DNA of 64,000 nucleotides from Euglena gracilis (lineage: Eukaryota > Euglenida > Euglenophyceae > Euglenales): positions 2,108,001 through 2,172,000 of the forward strand of contig CP154954.1 of the NCBI GenBank assembly GCA_039621445.1, written 5' to 3'. The translations under genes and the position numbers were made by a program. Positions 1 through 10,477 of the stretch are shown here, in pieces. Each line of letters starts with the position of its first letter. Within the stretch, counting starts at the first letter, position 1. Below the pieces are notes generated by a model. That model saw only the letters and a program-made list of their open reading frames with translations. It did not search any database and was not told the DNA's origin.

Positions 1-917
1 TTCCCGCATTTTTTGATTATCACGACTCCCACGGTTTACTGAAAAAGAAACCAGGAAACGGTTTATGGGAGGTATGGGGGGGGTCGCTGAGCTCTTATCC
101 TTTTATGTGTAAGAGCGAACCTTTCCACTGCGGAAAAGGGGGGTCGTCCCCCCCCCGGGTCGGGGCCACCAGGAGAACCGGCAAATTATCACCATGACCC
201 GGGTCCCGAATTTTTTTTCCAGTTGCGAGCGACTGGATCTCAGTTTCCGAATCACCTCCGTTTGACCTGCAACTCCCTGCCAGGCCTGAGTTATTCACTG
301 GGTAGGACTGGCCCGCCCCCTCTTCCGACTCTGCCATTTCACTGGGGTCCAAAATATCTCAGAAAACGTACAATTTTTCCAGAAATGTCGGTCTGACGAA
401 ATGCACCCCCGGAGGCCCTCTATCACCGCCCCATAATCACCGTTTTGGCTGCCGACACGCCTGGCCCGTGTTCCGGCGCGCTTTTGCAACTCAGAACGGG
501 CATTTTGCAGTGTTTTCTTTGGGCTGTTTCTGGGTCAAAAAAAATCGATTTTTTTCAAATATCTCGACAATGAAGTAAAATAAAAGAATGTCCGGAGAGC
601 AAAAATGAAGCCTTTGGAACGCTGTACCCAACCATGGTTTTCTTTTCCCTCGACTCTTCGTGTAGCCCGAGTTACGGCCATTTTTTGGCCCATTTTGGCC
701 CATTTTTGGGCCATTTTGGGCTGTTTTTTGGGGGGTCAAAAAACCACGTTGAGACCTAAATTGAGGCCCTTACGAGCCCTTACGATGCTCTATCTAATTG
801 TGTTTTGATTTCCCCGCAACTCCCCGCCTGGCCCAAAATATGGCCAATTTATGGCCCAAAACAGCGCGGCATGGCTGTTTTCGGAATCACGGAGAAACTA
901 TGAAGGAAAATGGGGTG
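1..917. repeat. Long dispersed repeat, module A (copy 1)
   Basis: This stretch recurs almost unchanged at 29539-30448 and 62839-63757, all in the same orientation. It starts at or before the window edge. Open frames in it are not preserved as protein and differ between copies, so I read it as non-coding. Differences are mostly single bases and the lengths of G or T runs. The copies share the end GAAGGAAAATG, after which the sequences differ (module B here and at 63757, a telomeric motif at 30450). Confidence 0.9.
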
Positions 918-2064
918 GGAACAGGGTTGTAGTGTCTTGGCTGATCTGACACTGGGGCTTTGCTGTAGGCAGTTCGCCGCTGTTGGTGGGGGGTTCTTTC
1001 CCGGTATCTGCGTTCTTGTTGTTCCATTTGCTATTGACCCAAATTATTTGATTGAGTTTTTCACTTTTTGCCTGGTGTCGAACCCGCCTTGTCTTGGGTC
1101 AAAAAATAAATTTAAAGTTTCTCAAAATTGGTGGGGAATCAAAGTAAATGTCATGAGACCCAAATTGAAGCCTTTAAATTGCTTCGTTTAACAGTATTTT
1201 GATTTCCCCGCAACTCCCCGCCTACCCTGAGTTACGGCTACTTTTTGGCCAATTTTGGGCCATTTTGTACAGTGTTGGCTTGTTTTGACTTTGCCGTTTT
1301 TTTTTTTTTGGCCATTTTCAGGTCAAAAAGTCGAAAAATTAGGCCAAAAATTGCCTTTTTGGGCAGAAGTGCATCAAGAATCCAAAAAAATCGTTGTAAA
1401 ATATTATAACAAAAAAGTGCCGAAGGACAAAAAATAACCTCTGTGTGGTTCCTGGGTGCCTAGCCAGGCTCAGGAGGGGGGTCTACCCGTTTAGGGTATG
1501 TTAAACCCTGGGCTTAAAATGATACAACTTAATTTGTCATTTTGTAATTCCTTACAACATCATTTATCATATTTATTTTTTTCATGAAAAGAAACCAAAA
1601 GGCATGCAAAAAAGCAGGAAAATTAGGAAGAAGCTAAATAAAAAGCCTCGTATCCTTTTTGGCACACATTTGATTTACATTGTACGAGTTGTCAATTACA
1701 TCGAAGACCATGTTTATAGTTTCTAGGTCTAAAGGAAAACAAACCATTTTCTTCACGTTGGTTTTGGCATCACGAAAACCCCCTCAAATGCAGAGAAAAT
1801 TGCGGCCTGGGAACCGGCCGGGGTGAGGATATTGTGGAAGGAAACCGGAATTCTTCTTTGGACACAAAGCCAGAGAATGTATCAGTCCAGCACCATATGT
1901 AAGGATAAAACATTTAATATTTTTTTTGGTTGTTTTCTCTCGTTTTCTCTCATTATGATTTCCATCACCAATTTGTTCTGAAATTTCAGCAAAGCTTGAA
2001 AGACCAAAGAAAATCAGACCAAAAACGAAATACATCAATTTGGGTCTCTCTGTATCCGTGAATT
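918..2064. repeat. Long dispersed repeat, module B (copy 1)
   Basis: It follows module A directly. Bases from about 1043 to 2064 recur at 61747-62750, and the first part recurs at 63757-64000. The match ends at CTCTCTGTAT near 2064. The right copy then jumps to a roughly 90-base link leading into module A, while copy 1 continues into unique sequence holding a candidate exon. It contains a sub-motif (AAATTGAAGCCTTTAAA, then TTTCCCCGCAACTCCCCGCC) that also occurs diverged inside module A. Confidence 0.85.
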
Positions 2065-2107
2065 TCCTGTTTCCGGAAAAGGTCAAAAGCCACATTCCAT
2101 TCTGCAC
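1784..2107 (-). pseudogene. Candidate 3' terminal exon, unknown product
   Basis: A minus-strand open frame ends in a protein-like, aromatic- and glycine-rich tail (YGAGLIHSLALCPKK, then PQYPHPGRFPGRNF and a stop). It lies just downstream of the better exon at 2115-2278, whose donor would be the GTGCAG at its end. Most of it lies in repeat module B, and the other copy near 62,500 has diverged, so it may be a duplicated relic. I recognise no family. Confidence 0.25.
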
Positions 2108-2114
2108 CGGAGCA

Positions 2115-2278
2115 ATATTTGGGCAGTTGTGGCAGCAGATTTTTTCTCCATATCATAGTTCCGGAGATCTTCCAGGGCCTCGACAGAAGCCAAATCCGAG
2201 TGCTCAACCCCCAAGTTAAGCCCTCTGCAATCTAACTGAACGCATGCTACAATGTAGATCTTCCCTTGCATACCTAAC
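2115..2278 (-). CDS. Candidate internal exon, unknown protein
   Basis: On the minus strand an acceptor (TTTTGTTAG) opens an exon reading roughly QGKIYIVACVQLDCRG, then an acidic helical stretch with SVEALEDLRNYDMEKK and ATTAQILL. It closes at CTCCG followed by GTGCAG. Residue composition and codon use look coding, unlike the surrounding homopolymer-rich DNA. I do not recognise the family. It touches the edge of repeat module B, which may have cut off or replaced the gene's 3' part. Confidence 0.4.
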
Positions 2279-2527
2279 AAAATGTTTGTGGTCACATGCC
2301 CAGAACTGTCAATTCATCAATTTCTATCCACACCCGAATGTGAAAATAAAAAAACGTAGAGGAGGGGAAAAAACAACCTTTTGGCCTTGAATTTTTTTCT
2401 TGATTGCCCCTAAATGGGTTGCCAAAACCCTGCCAGTGGACCGATATAGCGATTGACCCTTCTGGATGCAGCCTGGGCGAAAGGTGGAAAGTCATTCTGA
2501 ATAAACAAAAACCTACACGTCCTCAAT

Positions 2528-2710
2528 TTGGGTGTATTTCTGGAGAACACCTCTGTTGCTTTTGTTGTCCAATTTTGTGACCGGGAGACCAGAATGGAGG
2601 AAAGCGGCCACAAAATCATCTGTTATTGTCTGAATGAGGTTTTGCTTGATTGTCTGTTTGGAAAGGCAGAGAACGTGCAAAACATCCCATCAAAATGCAT
2701 CTGCACAAGC
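2528..2710 (+). CDS. Possible exon, unknown product
   Basis: A plus-strand frame reads protein-like (SVAFVVQFCDRETRMEE, then CYCLNEVLLDCLFGKAENVQ). It has no obvious family, and no splice sites are convincing. The opposite strand is also open, so strand choice is uncertain. Confidence 0.2.
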
Positions 2711-2762
2711 AAAGCACATTCAAAAAAAACACAAAAAAATTTTCCGAACCCTCCGCCTCATC

Positions 2763-2856
2763 CGTGAATTTCCGTGATTTTCCGTGATTTCCGTGAAAAT
2801 GGCCTTCCGTCCATTTCCGTGATCCTCCGTGAATTTCCGTGAATTTCCTTTTCAGG
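2763..2856. repeat. TTCCGTGA minisatellite
   Basis: The word TTCCGTGA, with short A/T-rich spacers, recurs about ten times in 94 bases. Unit length varies. No coding function is apparent. Confidence 0.8.
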
Positions 2857-2904
2857 ATGATGTGTGAGGATCCGTGGACAAAGGCATGAGGGGGATAGGT
2901 TCCA

Positions 2905-3055
2905 CACACACAAGCGCGCACGCGAGCACACACACACGCGCGCCTGCGCGTGCGCGCGCACACACGCGCGCGCACGCATGCACGCACGCACACACACACA
3001 CGCGCGCGCGCGCACGCACGCACGCACGCACGCACTCACGCACGCACGCACGCAT

Positions 3056-3098
<43 letters not shown>

Positions 3099-3118
3099 TG
3101 CACGACGCACACGCGAAC
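2905..3118. repeat. CA/CG/CGCA alternating purine-pyrimidine tract
   Basis: About 210 bases of nearly pure alternating purine-pyrimidine DNA, first a mixed (CA)n/(CG)n part and then a (CGCA)n array with rare CATG variants. It gives long spurious Arg/Thr/His or Cys/Val/Arg frames on all frames. Such sequence is prone to form Z-DNA. Confidence 0.95.
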
Positions 3119-3124
3119 ACACCG

Positions 3125-3236
3125 ATGGGGGCACAAAGGAGCGGTGCCAGATCCAGGCCTCAGGATACGAACTGTTGTTCTGGGCGGCGTCGCCCTCCGG
3201 CCCCGTGTACCCCTCCCATTGCACGTCATACATCCA
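3125..3236 (-). CDS. Tudor/chromo-barrel-like gene, exon 2
   Basis: On the minus strand a pyrimidine-rich acceptor (CCGTCTCCCCCTGCAG) precedes an exon beginning WMYDVQWEGYTGPEGDAAQ. The donor is probably GTGTGT near 3124, at the edge of the CGCA tract. Together with the exon at 3502-3591 the pair 'WEGRWYPVTIL ... YDVQWEGY' resembles Tudor-knot or Agenet-type barrels, which bind methylated residues on histones or other proteins. The family match is by eye only. The exon starts in phase 0, matching the end of exon 1. Confidence 0.4.
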
Positions 3237-3501
3237 CTGCAGGGGGAGACGGTGTGCAGTGGCGCTCCCATCCACTCGCCGCATCAAAGTTTGCGGAACA
3301 GCGTGGCAGAGGATTTGGTGCCCCAACCCTTTCACATCGAGCTGAGCCCAACGCAGTTTCCCAACCACGGGGAAGGTTGAAGATGCTTGGCTGTCTCCTG
3401 TGATGGGGAAGAGACAACACAGGGGACCACCAAACAGAAGCTTGTGGCGAGGGGACTCCTCGGCAACATCGTTGAATTGCAACACCGGTCGTGCAACAGA
3501 C

Positions 3502-3591
3502 CTGGCTGCCCTCCTGCCGCGTGGAGTCGCGCAGGATGGTGACGGGGTACCAGCGCCCCTCCCAGTGGGCGAACATGTCCTGGTCGGCCAT
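3502..3591 (-). CDS. Tudor/chromo-barrel-like gene, exon 1 (start)
   Basis: A minus-strand ATG at 3591 sits in a strong context (GACAATGG). It opens exactly 30 codons (MADQDMFAHWEGRWYPVTIL, then RDSTRQEGSQ) before a donor, CAG followed by GTCTGT. The exon is GC-rich with GC third positions. The 265-base intron to 3236 joins phase 0 to phase 0. The WEGRWYPVTIL block is what one expects in the first strands of a Tudor-knot fold. No promoter could be identified. Confidence 0.4.
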
Positions 3592-3912
3592 TGTCAGGGC
3601 CATTTGGGAAAAGCCGTGTGGGAGGGTCGGGGAATTCAATGAGAGGGGAGGGGGTTAAGGACGCCCCTCTCCCCCTGTGCAAAAGATTTTCCGGCACGAA
3701 GCAGCAAAAAACTGTTGGGTGGCTGAAAACAAGCCCCCAAAAAAACACGTTTCACACACCTTTTTAAAAAACCGGCAAAAAAAATGCACAAAAACTTTTT
3801 TCCCCTCCCCCATTCGACGAGGGGGATCTGGGACCTCCTGGAACCAAAAGTTTTCTCTCTGGCGCTTCGTTCAGGATTCAGGGGTGGTCTGACCTCCCTG
3901 TGCAAAATCAAC

Positions 3913-3973
3913 TCTCACATAATACAGTGAATACAATAATACAATAATACAATAATACAATAATACAATAAGA
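3913..3973. repeat. 8-base microsatellite (ACAATAAT)n
   Basis: Five to six copies of the 8-base unit ACAATAAT lie in tandem, followed directly by a GC-rich block. Confidence 0.9.
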
Positions 3974-4009
3974 AGGTCGGACCCCGGAGGACTGGCCCAT
4001 CCCCCACAC

Positions 4010-4230
4010 AGCACCCACCGGGGCGCCGGGGTACTGTGCCGCCCCGTTCAGCCCTGGCCACCGTGTACAGCGGCTCGGGCCCGCAGGGCGGCGCGATGTA
4101 CTGCGGCGGTGGGGGAGGCTCCGGCACGTCCCGCAGCCGCGGCGAGCGTCGGCGCAGGCCCCGGTCGTTTGGGTTGGGGCCCTGAAGCGATGTCTGCCAC
4201 TGCTGGCAGTCGAGGCCAGCGAGATCTCGT
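4010..4230 (-). CDS. Candidate proline-rich exon
   Basis: A GC-rich block stands out from AT-rich flanks. On the minus strand CCCAAATGCAG could be an acceptor, and a frame with high GC at third positions reads RRDLAGLDCQQWQTSLQGP, then a basic stretch and PEPPPPPQYIAPPCGPEPLY. A possible donor is CCCCG followed by GTGGGT near 4018. It could be an upstream exon or a separate neighbour of the Tudor-like gene at 3.1-3.6 kb. Another frame is also open, so the product is uncertain. Confidence 0.3.
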
Positions 4231-4359
4231 CGAGAAAACTGCATTTGGGAAAGACGCGCAACGGGTCCGTGGGATCCATGTGGAAGAAATGGAAAGAAAA
4301 CCCTCTCTCTCCCCCCCAACGCAATTCATCCACTGCCCTGGGTGGGGTTCCCCTGTCTA

Positions 4360-5250
4360 ACGATCTGTCCAACACATTTTAATTCCTCCCGGAACCCCTC
4401 TCACCCCTTAGAAGGTACTGGCATGTGGGAGAATTTGGAGGAAAAAAAGGCCGTACGAGTCGCACCAAAAATGGGCAGCGGACGGGGGTCCTGGACCCGA
4501 GAAATGAGGATCCAAACACCTTGATTGGTGGTCAGCCCATTTTCAACCCGTCACTGCACATGACCCTTGGGGGGGGGGGGGCATGCCCGTGTGAGGTTAA
4601 AACAAAGCCTGGTGTCACCGTTCTTGCCGTCCAGTTCTTGTTTCATTTCCATGAAATTGTGCGACCCATTTAAAACTCATGGCAGAGAAGAATTTGTCCC
4701 TCATCAGAAAAACATTGGCAATCATTTAGGAACGATGGAGAGCCATCTGGATCACTTCGATCCAATGAACAAAAAAAAAAAAAAACTGTTGCGGAGCACT
4801 CTACCCTGGAGAGGGAGTTGGGTCCTGTCCGCCTGGAAAAAAAAAAGTGTGGCTCAGGACACAACAGGTGCCCAGATACACAAAGCCTCTGCCCGATGGG
4901 AAGGCGGTTAAAAAAAGCATCCAGGGAGGGAAAACACATGGCACTTGGTCCCTGCGCGGTCTGGCTGAAACGGCAGGAAGCTCTTGCCGCGCTTCTTCGG
5001 GGGGGCCGGCGGATCGTTGGCAGCAGCCATTGGGACCCACGTCCCATTTGAGGGGTGAAGGCTTTGTGGTTTTCCAGTTGTGGTCTGCCAGTGGTTCACA
5101 CCCCGCTTGATGCAGGATGTGAATGCCAAGCGGTGTTGGTTTGCAGCCAGCCATGGAATCCTTGCACCAACCCCCCCCCCCGTATTATGTGTGTGAGTGC
5201 ATCACCAAATATTGCGCGTGCATCACGGAATCCTGTGGGAATTTCTTGTC
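4360..5250. other. Intergenic or intronic, one GC-rich island
   Basis: Mostly low-complexity DNA with A, G and C runs. The part 4850-5050 is GC-richer and open on both strands (plus reads AVWLKRQEALAALLRGG). It may hold an exon of the gene whose last exon begins at 5258. I could not fix splice sites. Confidence 0.3.
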
Positions 5251-5257
5251 CTTTCAG

Positions 5258-5308
5258 GAGCTGGTGAGCGCCGCCATGCAGGTTCTGATGCTGTGCTGCC
5301 ACTCTAAC
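5258..5308 (+). CDS. Candidate exon, paralogue of 7539-7642
   Basis: A clear acceptor (TTCTTGTCCTTTCAG) opens the frame ELVSAAMQVLMLCCHSN. The same peptide, KLVSAALKDLILCCHST, is encoded on the minus strand at 7574-7642, which supports real coding. After the shared part, this copy is broken by about 320 bases of G-run DNA before the shared end (PSFE) reappears at 5638. Family unknown. Confidence 0.45.
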
Positions 5309-5637
5309 CCCCCCCCCTGATAAGTGCGAAGTGCCCTAATAAGTGCGCACCCCCAAAGGAGAAACCGCCGTCACATTACACACAATCCTCGGAACTGTCC
5401 TTCTCAGACCAAATACTTCCATCATCCAAGCCCAAATTTGACAGATAATCACTTGACTCATTGCTTGACATCACAAAAGAAAGGGAAGAACTGGAAAAGC
5501 ATAGAGGAGAATTAAATATTTTGTGCTTTGTCCTAATAATTGCGCAGTGCCCTAATAAATGCGCACCCCTTGGGGTCCGAAACTACGTCCTTAAAATGTG
5601 CACGCCCATGCACTTTGGGGGGGTACACCAAAAAAAA
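5309..5637. mobile_element. Insertion interrupting the exon
   Basis: This segment is absent from the paralogue at 7.6 kb. It begins after a C9 run. Near both ends it carries the direct repeat GTGCCCTAATAA(G/A)TGCGCACCCC (5330-5355 and 5546-5569). No clean terminal inverted repeat or target duplication was found, so its type is unknown. Confidence 0.4.
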
Positions 5638-5667
5638 CCAAGCTTTGAGAGTTTCTTGATGGCTTGA
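5638..5667 (+). pseudogene. Broken tail of the 5258 exon
   Basis: It encodes PSFESFLMA and a stop. The 7.6-kb copy reads PSFERWLEIPY and a stop. A four-base insertion (TTCT) relative to that copy shifts the frame, so this copy is probably dead. Confidence 0.4.
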
Positions 5668-5740
5668 ACCACCCTCAGATGTATGTGTACAGGCCATGTG
5701 CAAGGTGGAGCTCATTCGCGTATCTGGTCAGCACCCCCAA

Positions 5741-6052
5741 CAGGCTGTTTTTTACCAACCCCGGGGGGGGGGAGGGGGGGTCCGGAGTGCCTGTGAGTGC
5801 CTGCCCAGGCAGGCACTACCCCCCCGGGGGGGGTCGGATTTCGGCCTGTGCCCGGGCACATTCCTTTGAAAATAGGCCATTTTTGGCTCCCCGGCGCCTT
5901 CGGCGCCGGGGTTGTGCTAGGGCACTTTTGGCCGTGTGCCCTACCCCCCCCCCGGGGGGGGGGTCGGGTTTGGAGTGCCTTGGGGTGCCTGCCCCCCCTC
6001 CCCCCCCCCCCCCCCCCGGGGTGGGGTCGGCACCCGACTAAAATACAGCCTG
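5741..6052. mobile_element. hAT-type MITE, CAGGCTG family (copy 1)
   Basis: The ends are CAGGCTGTTTTTTA and, inverted, CAGGCTGTATTTTA. It is flanked by an 8-base near-duplication (ACCCCCAA left, TCCCCCAA right). A second copy with the same layout lies at 19236-19551. Inside are long G and C runs and the perfect hairpin GGCGCC-TTC-GGCGCC. It has no coding capacity. 8-bp target duplications and CAG-starting ends are typical of the hAT superfamily. Confidence 0.75.
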
Positions 6053-7538
6053 TCCCCCAATCCGATCAAGCAAAAAATCCAAAAAAAAATAAAACTCCCC
6101 AAATTAAACAATTATTCCCCCTGACGGCACGAAGTGCCGAAGCAGTGGTGAAATTCCCTGGAAATTTTACCAAAAGGCCAAAAATGATGCAAATTCAAAA
6201 AATGGGACATTCAAAGGCCAAAAAAAAAAATGCAAAACATCCATGTACACCAATAAACACATGGCGTGAAATGCCGAAGGAAAGTATTTGATGTTCTGGG
6301 GAATCCCAAAAATGATGTCTTTTTCAGTCAAGGGAGAAATAACATAAAAATAACATCCCCCCCGAAAAACTGCATCCCCTGGAGGCTTCCAGTAATGGAC
6401 CCAAAAGCAAATGTCTTATTTGGGGGGGGGATCAACCTTGGGTCAATTCTTTGCATATCCATATCCCAATGTCTCCCTGAAAAAGAAGCCTCTGGATATC
6501 GTTTTGGATCAGTTGCTGAAAACATGAGGGGATTTGTTTATTTTTAATGTTTTTCGGAGAGTCAGAGAAGTTCGGTCCAATTTTTGCCCCCCCACCTGAG
6601 TTTGAACCGGACTGGAAAAATTGATGTTGCAGAGAAGCCCTAGACAGTTAACCTATAAATCTGGACAAGTACGGCGGGAGGCATAAAAAAAACATGGGAA
6701 ACCACCCCGATATTCCCATAATGTATTCCCGTGATTTTTGTCCAGTGCACCTTTTCCCCGCCCTTTGGCCGGACCAACTGAACGAGATTAGGCAAAAATG
6801 AGTTGAAAAGGGCCTCCGTATCACATTTGACATTTGGTCAAAATAATGATTTTTTTTTGCATATGCAGTGCAGACAAAAAATATTCAAAAATAATAATAA
6901 TACAGGGGAAAAAATAAGATAAATTTTTGATTTCGAAGAAAAATTTGGGAAATTCAACGCTTCAGGGGAAATGGTGGGAGTTTTTTTCAGTTGCAATGAA
7001 GCTTCTTTGACAAAAATCAACTCGGAATTTCAAAAAAAAGTCAAATGGACTGCTGGCGGTGTTTTTTGATTTTCATATAAATTAAGCCCAAGAATTGATA
7101 ACCCTGTCTTTTTGTATACAAAATTTGATTGCCCTGAGAGTGGCTCACACCAACCTCTTTAAAACAAAAAATGCTTCCACAAGACCATTTCATTTACGTT
7201 GAGCAGACTCCCTAAATTTTGTTGGTGGCTTGCAGGAATAGAATGACTTATTTGCTACTCCTTCTCCTCCCCCAGAGTCCCCTTGGCTTAAAGGATGGTC
7301 AGGGCAATAAACCTCTGCGGTCTGAGTATTGGGATATCTAATAAAACCGGTCATTTTCAGGAGGCTTTATTCTGGAGGGCAGGACGTTCAGAGCTTTGAA
7401 CAGCTGCTGTTTTTGTTTTCATTTTGCTGGAGAATCACAATGGCACCTTCTTCAGAACCGCAATGGCACCTTCATTAGGGTAGAAAGGGACTGGGCACAT
7501 GGCGTGGGCACATGCATCTGCAAAGAGGGACACTCCGT
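6053..7538. other. AT-rich stretch without a supported gene
   Basis: No convincing gene. A frame open on both strands near 6328-6525 could be an exon (minus reads YPEASFSGRHWDMDMQRID), but splice sites are not clear. 6840-7050 is very AT-rich. A small inverted motif CGGCACGAAGTGCCG lies near 6126. Confidence 0.3.
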
Positions 7539-7642
7539 CTAGTAGGGTATCTCAAGCCATCTCTCAAAGCTTGGGAAATTTACATGTGTAGAGTGGCAGC
7601 ACAGAATCAGATCCTTCAGAGCGGCGCTCACCAGCTTCCCCC
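7539..7642 (-). CDS. Terminal exon of unknown protein
   Basis: On the minus strand the acceptor GGTACAG opens the frame GGKLVSAALKDLILCCHST. It ends with PSFERWLEIPY and TAG. The beginning matches the plus-strand exon at 5258, so the two loci are divergent paralogues about 2.3 kb apart in opposite orientation. This copy looks intact to its stop. Upstream exons would lie at higher coordinates and are not resolved. Confidence 0.45.
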
Positions 7643-7842
7643 CTGTACCATGATCAAACCGTTGCATGAGATGGGGGTCCTATGTGGTTGGGCAAGAACA
7701 AAAATACAAAATTTTTCCAGAGTGAAGACTTTATTAACCGGCTTGGGTGAAATTTTTACTTCGAGTCCTTCTTCACTTCCCTTTTTTCATTAGAAAACAT
7801 ACTAACCGTACCACCCCCCCCCCCCCTTGCTACCACCGGGTT

Positions 7843-8118
7843 CCCTGTCGTACAACCGGGTTTCTGCGACTGGGGGGGGGGGGGGGGGTCGTAACACCCC
7901 CATAACCTGCAACCTGCGACCGGGGGGTGATTGTAAATGAAGGGGCGCTCGTAGGTGAGGTGGTGTTGAAATTTTCGCAACCTGCAACCTGCGACCGGGG
8001 GAATGGTCATAACACCCCCATGACCTGCAACCTGCGACCGGGGGGTGGTCGTAACACCCCCATGACCTGCAACCTGCGACCGGGGGGGGGGTGATCGTAA
8101 ATGAGGGGTGGTTGTACG
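7843..8118. repeat. About 40-base minisatellite rich in G runs
   Basis: The unit contains CATGACCTGCAACCTGCGAC followed by a G run and GTCGTAA. It recurs at about 7900, 7975, 8015 and 8060 with variable G runs. A related CGTAAATGAGGGG word also repeats. Confidence 0.85.
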
Positions 8119-8226
8119 ACAAGGGGGGGCCGGGTATGTGCCGTAGCAACAAATGGTGCACGGGTTGGTTGCGCATCCTGGATGCACTCAGGGGCTGGGT
8201 TGGGCCCAGCCGAGAGGTCGAGCTGG

Positions 8227-8339
8227 CTTGAGCTGGGGCCTGTGGCACGAAATTGGGTAAATGATTCTGGGACAGCGGAGAACTTGAGCTGGGGCCTGTG
8301 GCACGAAATTGGGTAAATGATTCTGGGACAGCGGAGAAC
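8227..8339. repeat. 56-base tandem duplication
   Basis: A unit beginning CTTGAGCTGGGGCCTGTGGC occurs at 8227 and again at 8283, essentially identical over 56 bases. Confidence 0.9.
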
Positions 8340-8399
8340 GATGGCAGCCTTGAAATTGGAGCATGTGGGGCGAGGCAATGCAAACTGGGTGATCTTTCT

Positions 8400-9200
8400 C
8401 AGCAGTGGACTCAAATAAGGGGGTCCAACTCAGCCGGCTGAGTTCAGATAAAAAAAATTGGCAAACATCCACAAAAAGGATTTACATTGTGACGAAGAGA
8501 CCCCCCCCAAGTTGGGCAGGGGTCGATCGGCTGGCCAGAAACAGGTGCCAGGCATCGGGAAAGAGGTCCGGTGGGCGCGTTCCAGCTGGCTGCCGGGCTG
8601 GACTGTATGGAACCAAGAAAGGGCACCCAAAACCGAGAAATGAAAAAATCCAGTTGGTTGTTTTTTCCCAGAAAATTTCCTTTGGGAAATCCCCCATATT
8701 GTCAAAAACAATCCTAAAACCCAGCTGTGTCAAAACGTCCAGGGTCCTGGTACAGAAAACGACCATTTCTCAGTTTCAGTTGAAAAACTCTAACGGGAGT
8801 TTTTGGAGAAAATGTGATGATCAAATTGCAAATTTGAACAGAAATAAATTTCCTGCCTGCTTTTTGTTCATTTCCCATCCATCCCCACCCCAAAGGTGCA
8901 TACCTTTTGACGAGGACCTCTTCACCATACAGCTTTTACCGAGCCTGGGAGTCACGCCTCTGTTGGAAAACCAGTCTGTCACTGCCCCCCCCCCCCCCCC
9001 CCCCGCAGGATCGGCAACTCTGGAATCCAAGGAGAAAACTAATCACAAATGTGGAGAAAAAGCCACATAATTCCGTCAGCTTCGGTGCCGGGTCATTGCA
9101 GTGGTTTTTTGCCAACCCCCCCCCCCCTGGGGGGAGGGGTTTAGAAGACAAAAACCAGTCACCCATGGGGGGGGGGTGTCGGCCAGTGACTAAGCGACTA
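8400..9200. other. No firm gene; possible exon near 8896-8990
   Basis: A plus-strand frame is open through 8405-9070, and a short part near 8900 reads protein-like (PFDEDLFTIQLLPSLGVTP). It then runs into a C18 tract. A short inverted pair (TGGTTTTTTGCC and GACAAAAACCA) brackets 9103-9160 around C and G runs. I cannot support a product. Confidence 0.2.
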
Positions 9201-9225
9201 ATTTGTGGAATTATCCTTGCTACTC

Positions 9226-9381
9226 AGTGAAGCTTCCATGAGAAGGCAACTGTTTCCCAAAGCAAGCTTGCAGTCACCACACCTTCTGGTCTTTCGGCTA
9301 CATTCCCATCAGGAACAGAAACAGGTTCACTATCGAAAGGGTTTGAAGTGGTTGTCCCCACATCCTCGCACAAAGCCATAC
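9226..9381 (-). CDS. Possible exon, unknown product
   Basis: The minus-strand frame starts MALCEDVGTTTSNPFDSEPV and runs through VPDGNVAERPEGVVTASLLW to a stop near 9226. Composition looks coding, but the plus strand is also open. No family recognised. Confidence 0.2.
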
Positions 9382-9429
9382 GAGTCAGTCATTGAGGCTG
9401 ACAACCATAAGTTGAAACACAATTGAATC

Positions 9430-10450
9430 TGCAAAAATAAAAAAACAAACCTGTCCGTTGAAGTGGCCTGATTAAGAGCTACAGTGATTCATCTAAACTG
9501 AAGAAACCGCCATTCCTGTAAATAACCACCTGCAGACTGCCTTCTTGGCCTGCCGTCAGCCCAAGACATTATTGACGAGAACGCTTGAAGGGCCCCCCAA
9601 TTGACCCCCAGCCGGAGCCCAGAGGGGTTCCGTTTGGGGGGGGGGGGGATGGTGCATGCCGTTTGCGGTCTGTTTTGAGGTAATGAAATATGAAAAAGCC
9701 GCAAACAAGCCTCCAGACGTCCATTTTTGGACAATTTGGGGAAGATTAAATGTCTTTTTTCAAAAAAAAATCTCAAAAATAAAACAAAAAGGCACAGCAT
9801 TTTCTCCAAAAAAGCATGTTCTTTGCATTTTTGGGGGCTTTGGAATCCATTCGAAAAGATTTTCTCCTTTCAGTAATTCACCCTGTTTTCTTGTTCTGTG
9901 GTTTTTGGAAGGATACATGGACATCTGACTGCACGGGGCAGTCCAATGAGACTTATCCCCCGCCCAATATTCACTTGGCCAGCAGCCCTTCACCAGTCCC
10001 TAAGGGGGGGTGTACTCCCATTTCGGAGGTCAACTTTTTACTGCATTTTGGAAATTTTGGAAATTTTGCGTTTTATGCATTTTGGAAAGATCAGTTCTAT
10101 CCAGCCAAATAAAAAAAAGCCAAAACAGGCCATTTTGAAGGTTTTCAAAAGTTGGCTTTTTGATCCATGTCCATCGGCCGGCAATCAGGGTGATAATATA
10201 GGGGGAGATGGTACGTTTCTTTAACTCTGTTTTTATGCCTTTGGAACTGGACTACCAGAAAAAGGCGGGGTGGAGGACACTGTGGAACCTTCCCACAAGG
10301 GACCCCACAATGACCTTTAAAGACTTCCTGCAGAACTGCAGAACTGCAGAACTGCATTTGAAAGATGGGCATAAGCCAAACACAAGCAACAAGAAAAAAT
10401 ACCACAGCAATGATCATTCCGAAACTTTCTCAAAAATGTGGAAATAAGGT
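9430..10450. other. Unassigned stretch
   Basis: AT-rich DNA with a G12 run near 9640. A possible exon at 10208-10380 (plus reads GWRTLWNLPTRDPTMTFKDF) is not resolved by strand. A 9-base tandem, GCAGAACTG, occurs three times at 10328-10355. Confidence 0.25.
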
Positions 10451-10477
10451 GGGAAAATGATTCTTCGGGAATATAAA

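Noticed and set aside
95-352. Minus-strand frame conserved in all three module A copies
   Set aside because: The copies are near-identical DNA, so open frames are expected. Indels in G runs change it between copies, and there is no start or splice context.
2852-3403. Long Arg/Thr/His and Cys/Val/Arg open frames on several frames
   Set aside because: They are by-products of the CGCA microsatellite.
5797-6291. Pro/Gly-rich open frame
   Set aside because: It lies over the C and G runs of a MITE, and its homologue at 19.3 kb does not keep the frame.
8900-9165. Small element around the C18 and C13 runs
   Set aside because: The inverted pair is short and no target duplication could be found.
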